From NCBI GenBank assembly GCA_031385325.1, contig JANNBJ010000007.1, forward strand, positions 1 to 9,995: 9,995 nt of DNA, read 5' to 3'. Numbering within the stretch: the first letter of the stretch is position 1; each line of letters opens with the position of its first letter. The stretch comes from SYFY01 sp031385325 (GTDB lineage: Bacteria; Pseudomonadota; Gammaproteobacteria; Pseudomonadales; Azotimanducaceae). Shown here piece after piece: positions 7,401 through 9,995 of the stretch. The position numbers and the translations under genes are program-made. The notes beneath the pieces are model-generated. The model was not told where the DNA came from. It was given only the letters and a program-made list of their open reading frames with translations, and did no database searches.

Positions 7401-7687
7401 CCGTTCGTTCTCTTCATCCGTGACTGCTGTATCTCGGCGTCAATTGCATCGGGGGTCGTTTCATGTAAGTCCCTTGCTGATGCATCACGCTGCAATCTGC
7501 CTAAAGCCTCGCTCGCGCGACTACGCCGCAAAGCCCAGAGGCACTCCTCGAAAGACTCCTCATCTGTGGCGCTCAGAATTGCGATGGGTTTGCCATTGCT
7601 GGTCACCACAAGTTCTCTTTCCTGCTCGAGTTCTTTCCAGAGTTCGGATGTCTTGCCGCGAAGATCGCGGACGGTAACGAATTTCAT
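7397..7687 (-). CDS. Phd/YefM-family antitoxin
   Basis: A 96-residue antitoxin, complete. The N-terminal DNA-binding domain has the classic Phd form: MKFVTVRDLRGKTSELWKEL, then RELVVTSNGKPIAILSATD. The C-terminal half (ESFEECLWALRRSRASEALG to IQQSRMKRTNG) is charged and helical, as expected for the toxin-binding tail. In this family the antitoxin neutralises the toxin and represses its own promoter. The partner PIN toxin follows with a 4-base overlap but is broken, so this is now effectively an orphan antitoxin. Its promoter and a perfect palindromic operator lie directly upstream, so it may still be expressed and autoregulated. It could still act in trans on related toxins elsewhere in the genome. 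Confidence 0.88.
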   Translation of the reverse strand: MKFVTVRDLRGKTSELWKELEQERELVVTSNGKPIAILSATDEESFEECLWALRRSRASEALGRLQRDASARDLHETTPDAIDAEIQQSRMKRTNG

Positions 7688-7698
7688 GCGTGCTCATG

Positions 7699-7714
7699 GG
7701 CCACAATTGTGGCC
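7699..7714. promoter_or_regulatory. Operator palindrome of the antitoxin operon
   Basis: GGCCACAATTGTGGCC is a perfect 16-bp palindrome 11 bases upstream of the antitoxin ATG. It lies just downstream of the candidate -10 box and over the expected transcription start. Position and symmetry fit autorepression by a Phd-type dimer. That role is inferred from the family. Confidence 0.65.
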
Positions 7715-7717
7715 ACG

Positions 7718-7745
7718 ATAATAATCCAGCTATTGATACGGGCAA
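7718..7745 (-). promoter_or_regulatory. Promoter of the antitoxin-toxin operon
   Basis: On the minus strand TTGCCC (7745-7740) and TATTAT (7723-7718) are 16 bases apart, matching four and five of six sigma-70 consensus positions. The -10 box is followed within 3 bases by the operator palindrome. The -35 box sits at the edge of repeat copy B. Confidence 0.5.
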
Positions 7746-7748
7746 GTG

Positions 7749-7986
7749 ACCTGGTGTCATTGATCTGGCCAGGAGTCTGCGCGGCAGAAGGCGGCGGTGC
7801 GAGGCGAGTGTCAATTCGAGGCTGATTTTTCGTTCGATTGAGGAGCATAGTGGGTGCTATGTGACGAAAGCGAACGGAAAATCGGGCCGAAGTGGCACCG
7901 CCGTAGCACGTTGATCTTCTGCCGCGCAGACTCCTAGGCTGCGCCAAATCAGAATGCACCAACAAGGACACGCACTGCTGATACGC
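7749..7986. repeat. Intergenic repeat, copy B (interrupted)
   Basis: The left part, 7749-7770 (ACCTGGTGTCATTGATCTGG), and right part, 7936-7986 (AGGCTGCGCC, then CACCAACAAGGACACGCACT), match copy A at 6756-6836. Joining the two parts gives GGCCAGGCTGCGCC, directly comparable to AGCCAGGCTGTGCC in copy A. A 165-bp element separates them. Both copies are in the same orientation and bracket the toxin-antitoxin locus. Confidence 0.7.
7771..7935. mobile_element. 165-bp miniature inverted-repeat element
   Basis: The termini are perfect 20-bp inverted repeats, AGGAGTCTGCGCGGCAGAAG at 7771-7790 and its complement at 7916-7935. The interior is also self-complementary in several blocks: CGGCGGTGC against GCACCGCCG, GATTTTTCGTTCG against CGAACGGAAAATC, and a central CATAG/CTATG hairpin with a 6-base loop. 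The whole element would therefore fold into one long imperfect hairpin. It encodes no protein. It sits inside repeat copy B at GCC/AGG and removing it restores the repeat exactly. If a target duplication exists it is only AG or AGG and is ambiguous with the element's end. It is presumably a non-autonomous element moved by a transposase elsewhere. Confidence 0.8.
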
Positions 7987-7996
7987 AGACGAACGA

Positions 7997-8617
7997 TCAG
8001 CCCGTCTGTTCTGCCACCACCGTTTCGACCAGCTGTGCCAGCGCCTCGTAGGGTTGTGCGCCCACGACGCCATAACCACCCGCGACAAAGGTAGGCACAC
8101 CGGTAATGCCATAAGCGCGGGACTTCTGCCAGTCAGCATCGATCTGCGCGCGAAACGTACGATCCGAGAACACCTGCCGCGCGTCCTGCTCTGACAAGCC
8201 GATCGACACGGCGATCTCGATTAGCACCTCTACATCACCGATGTTCCGCCCCTCAACGAAATAGGCCTTGAAGAGTGCATCGTGAATCGCGTCGCCACCC
8301 GGTTGCGTATCCGCCCACTTGCCAAGTTCCTGGGCCAGGCGGCTGTTGAAGGTGTGAGTGCGCTTGCTGTAAGACAGCCCTTCCCCATCCATCAGGTCTT
8401 TCATTCGCGCATACATTGCCTCCATGTCGATGTCACGGCCGGCAAAAAGCTCTGCGATGCTTACGCCTGCCTGAGGCGTCTCCGGGTGCAACGGAAAGTG
8501 CACCCACTTCACCTTCACGGGGAAGTGGCTCTTGAGCCGTTCAATACGCACGGTACTGAGATAACACCAGGGTCAGACGTAGTCTGAAAAAATCTCGAGT
8601 TCGATCAGTTCGCTCAT
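7997..8617 (-). CDS. DsbA/FrnE-family oxidoreductase, predicted selenoprotein (UPWC)
   Basis: A thioredoxin-fold thiol-disulfide oxidoreductase of 206 residues, including an internal in-frame TGA. From ATG 8617 the protein reads MSELIELEIFSDYV-U-PWCYLST, then continues VRIERLKSHFPVKVKW. Homologues have DxVCPWC here, so TGA (8575-8573) sits exactly at the first active-site cysteine (residue 15), and Cys18 is kept. After the TGA the frame stays open for 191 codons with family features: a helical insert, GITGVPTFV with the cis-Pro loop near Pro175, and GAQPYEAL (186-193). Sec in place of the attacking Cys is a known exchange in thioredoxin-fold proteins. A possible SECIS hairpin follows the TGA. 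The alternative is a TGT/TGC-to-TGA nonsense mutation, or a sequencing error. A GTG at 8551 would give a 184-residue product without the redox site, which makes no sense for the fold. There is no Shine-Dalgarno site, and ATG 8629 is a second possible start in the same frame. No signal peptide is seen, so a cytoplasmic location is likely, as for FrnE-type members. Confidence 0.82.
8535..8557 (-). promoter_or_regulatory. Candidate bacterial SECIS hairpin
   Basis: Counting the U of UGA as 1, CCGU (23-26) pairs with ACGG (36-39) around the nine-base loop GCGUAUUGA. AG (19-20) can pair with CU (40-41) below a two-base UA bulge. The loop starts with G, contains GU, and opens 23 bases after the UGA. 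This fits the general pattern of bacterial SelB-binding hairpins: a short stem, a G/GU in the loop, and a position within about 16-37 bases of the UGA. An alternative stem, GGUGUU/AGUACC with G-U pairs, overlaps it. Confidence 0.4.
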
Positions 8618-9059
8618 GAAAAAAACCATTGGTCGTTGGGCGGCAGTGTAACCGATTCACTTGTGACCGCAGATCTCGGAGGATGAGTCCACCAAGGCGC
8701 ACAGAAACTGTATCTCTGGTTGTCCAGCGGAACCGGTCAAACAGCAGTCCTCGCAAGTATTCGCGGCGCCACGGTTCGACACGTGATGATCCAATTTGAT
8801 CAACACCGTCTTTGAACAATTATTCGATGGCTGAAAAGACCAACACACCGAAGCGAGCCAACAGCAGGTTCATTGAATGGCATTCGAGACAGCAGCGCTA
8901 GGCCAGGTCGAGCACGACCCTATGACGCCCACGTTCCGGGATAGAGGATTGGTCCCTCGTTTCGGCACCACGTTCCATTCAACACCTTCGCCCGGCAGCT
9001 ATTGCGGGCGCACTACTGCAGGCGCATATTTCGAACGGTTGTTCTTGTCGGGGGGCAAG
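8618..9059. other. Gene-free divergent intergenic region
   Basis: About 440 bases between the divergent selenoprotein and DUF3592 genes. Frames on both strands have no protein-like pattern. A T-loop-like GGTTCGACA occurs near 8774, but no tRNA can be folded around it. Promoters of both genes must lie here, but none stands out. Confidence 0.35.
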
Positions 9060-9758
9060 ATGAACTCCGCCAGCTACATCAAGTACGGCTTCACCGCACT
9101 CGGCATACTGTTGCTTCTGGTGACACTGTATCTGGTCCAGCAGACGCGGACGTTCTACCGCGAAGCCAGCCGGGCCAATGGCACAGTCATCGAACTGGTG
9201 CGAGAAAAATCGAGTGATTCGATCACCTACGCGCCCGTGGTGCGTTTCGTCACGGACGCAGACGAAAGTGTCGAGTTCACCTCGGGTACCAGCAGCAACC
9301 CGCCGAGCTATACCGAAGGCGAAAGCGTCGAAGTCCTGTATCGAACGGCAGAGCCGCACGACGCCAGGATCAATGGCTTCTTCTCGTTATGGCTCGGACC
9401 CATCATCACGGGTGGGCTCGGCACGATCTTCACGCTGATCGGCGGCGTTCTGTTGTTAGTCCCAATGCTCGGGGCGCGCAAGCAAGCGGACCTCAGGCAG
9501 AGCGGCACCTGTATCGTCACGACCTTCCAGAGTGTCGGCCAGAACATGAACCTCACGGTGAACGGCCGACATCCGTTCCGGGTCTTTACGCAGTGGACCA
9601 ATCCGGCCACGTCACAGATACACGTCTTCGAAAGCGAGAATCTGTGGTTCGACCCCGCACCGTACATCAATACGCGAGACATCGCCGTTTTCATCGAGCG
9701 CAATAATCCGAAGCGATACTTCGTCGACCTGTCGTTCCTGCCCAGGCTTGCGCAGTGA
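9060..9758 (+). CDS. DUF3592-like membrane protein
   Basis: A 232-residue protein with two membrane segments, about residues 9-27 (KYGFTALGILLLLVTLYLV) and 108-137 (SLWLGPIITGGLGTIFTLIG and following). Between them is the beta-rich block typical of DUF3592: RANGTVIELV (38-47), YAPVVRFVTDADESVEFTSG (57-76), then SYTEGESVEVLYRTAEPHDA (83-102). A second related-looking block follows the second helix (QSGTCIVTTFQ and VNGRHPFRVFTQW, to DIAVFIERNNPKRYFVDLSF), so two beta domains alternate with two helices. The function is unknown. The ATG at 9060 is chosen because the hydrophobic start follows at once and a G-rich, weak ribosome site (GGGGGC) lies 4-10 bases before it. An in-frame ATG at 8877 would add 61 residues with no domain character. 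It is a single gene, bordered downstream by repeats. Confidence 0.82.
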   Translation: MNSASYIKYGFTALGILLLLVTLYLVQQTRTFYREASRANGTVIELVREKSSDSITYAPVVRFVTDADESVEFTSGTSSNPPSYTEGESVEVLYRTAEPHDARINGFFSLWLGPIITGGLGTIFTLIGGVLLLVPMLGARKQADLRQSGTCIVTTFQSVGQNMNLTVNGRHPFRVFTQWTNPATSQIHVFESENLWFDPAPYINTRDIAVFIERNNPKRYFVDLSFLPRLAQ

Positions 9759-9798
9759 CCGGCCATCCTCAATCGCGATGTTGTCCGCATCTGCCCGA

Positions 9799-9814
9799 CC
9801 GCGCAGACTCCTAG
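9799..9814. repeat. Copy of the MITE-end motif
   Basis: CCGCGCAGACTCCTAG also occurs at 7922-7937, across the right end of the 165-bp element, and its inverse at that element's left end is complete except for the last two bases. Here no matching left end is visible nearby. It may be a remnant end, or the outer part of the element that follows. Confidence 0.6.
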
Positions 9815-9995
9815 CCCGCATTATTCATGAATGACCTGCTGCGGACGCCGAAAGCAGCGAAAACACTCGGCGTGCTCCCTCCGCGTGCTCGACGTGCTGT
9901 CAAGCACGCCTGTGCGCGCTCCGGTCCGCGCCACCCAGTCTTTTCGTTACTCTCGACGCCCTCGCGACGTTCCTTCATGAATAATGCGGGCTAGG
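9810..9995. mobile_element. 186-bp element with perfect 22-bp inverted repeats
   Basis: The left end, 9810-9831, starts CCTAGCCCGCATTATTCATG. Its exact complement ends at 9995, the last base of the window. The interior (about 142 bp, GC-rich) has no coding frame, so this is a MITE-like non-autonomous element. CCTAG at the tip recalls IS1380-family ends such as ISEcp1, but that assignment is by analogy only. A target-site duplication cannot be examined because the right flank is missing. The inverted repeat may extend beyond the window, because the motif GCGCAGACTC lies immediately outside the left end. Confidence 0.75.

Noticed and set aside
6751..7990. CRISPR array
   Set aside because: The repeats are two long copies plus one pair of tandem units, without regular short repeats and unique spacers, and no cas gene is present.
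7986..8008. CAGACG/CGTCTG hairpin at the end of the selenoprotein gene as a terminator
   Set aside because: The stem is six pairs with an 11-base loop that contains the stop codon, and no T-run follows on the minus strand.
7684..8139. 151-codon minus-strand open frame across the MITE and repeat B
   Set aside because: It runs through non-coding repeats and the antisense of known structure, overlaps the selenoprotein gene in another frame, and has no domain character.
8679..8795. Possible tRNA-Sec (selC) upstream of the selenoprotein gene, suggested by GGTTCGACA near 8774 and TCA near 8737
   Set aside because: The 5' GGAGGATG and 3' GATGATCC segments do not pair as an acceptor stem. No anticodon stem surrounds the TCA, and the T-arm has only four pairs with an eight-base loop.
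8541..8848. Open frames of 60-90 codons on the minus strand upstream of the selenoprotein gene
   Set aside because: No conserved pattern or ribosome site. One of them crosses the selenoprotein start region in the wrong frame. They look like chance openings.

Overview
The window looks like chromosomal DNA from a Gammaproteobacterium, or a closely related proteobacterium. The basis is moderately high GC, ordinary Shine-Dalgarno sites, and a mix of lipid and ketone catabolism genes (MaoC-fold protein, Baeyer-Villiger-type monooxygenase, PPOX-fold protein, GxDLY esterase). No rRNA, tRNA or phylogenetic marker is present, so the lineage is inference.

Layout. At 1-1461 there is a leader without a convincing gene, then a GxDLY/SGNH esterase on the plus strand. 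At 1470-3192 there is a 49-codon relic duplicating the 3' end of a downstream gene, a small three-helix membrane protein (plus), and a two-gene minus-strand operon (MaoC-fold protein, then a membrane-anchored split-barrel-like protein). A divergent intergenic region with a 7+7 inverted repeat separates this operon from a lipoprotein gene (3343-4185). The lipoprotein gene is followed by a 614-residue flavin monooxygenase (4293-6137). A PPOX-fold protein lies convergent to it (6207-6698).

The stretch 6751-7990 is a small accessory patch. Two direct copies of a roughly 80-bp intergenic repeat flank a Phd/PIN toxin-antitoxin locus. The antitoxin is intact, with a recognisable promoter and a perfect 16-bp operator palindrome, but the PIN toxin has lost its middle and its reading frame. 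The second repeat copy is interrupted by a 165-bp miniature inverted-repeat element with perfect 20-bp ends. Removing that element restores the repeat seen in the first copy.

The most notable gene is at 7997-8617 (minus). It is a DsbA/FrnE-type thiol-disulfide oxidoreductase in which the first cysteine of the CPWC active site is encoded by in-frame TGA (U-P-W-C). The frame continues open for 191 codons, and a hairpin with bacterial SECIS-like geometry follows the TGA. It is best read as a selenoprotein, and ordinary gene calling would cut off its active site.

The window closes with a DUF3592-like membrane protein (9060-9758) and a 186-bp element bounded by perfect 22-bp inverted repeats starting CCTAG. 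Its outer right end coincides with the last base of the window.
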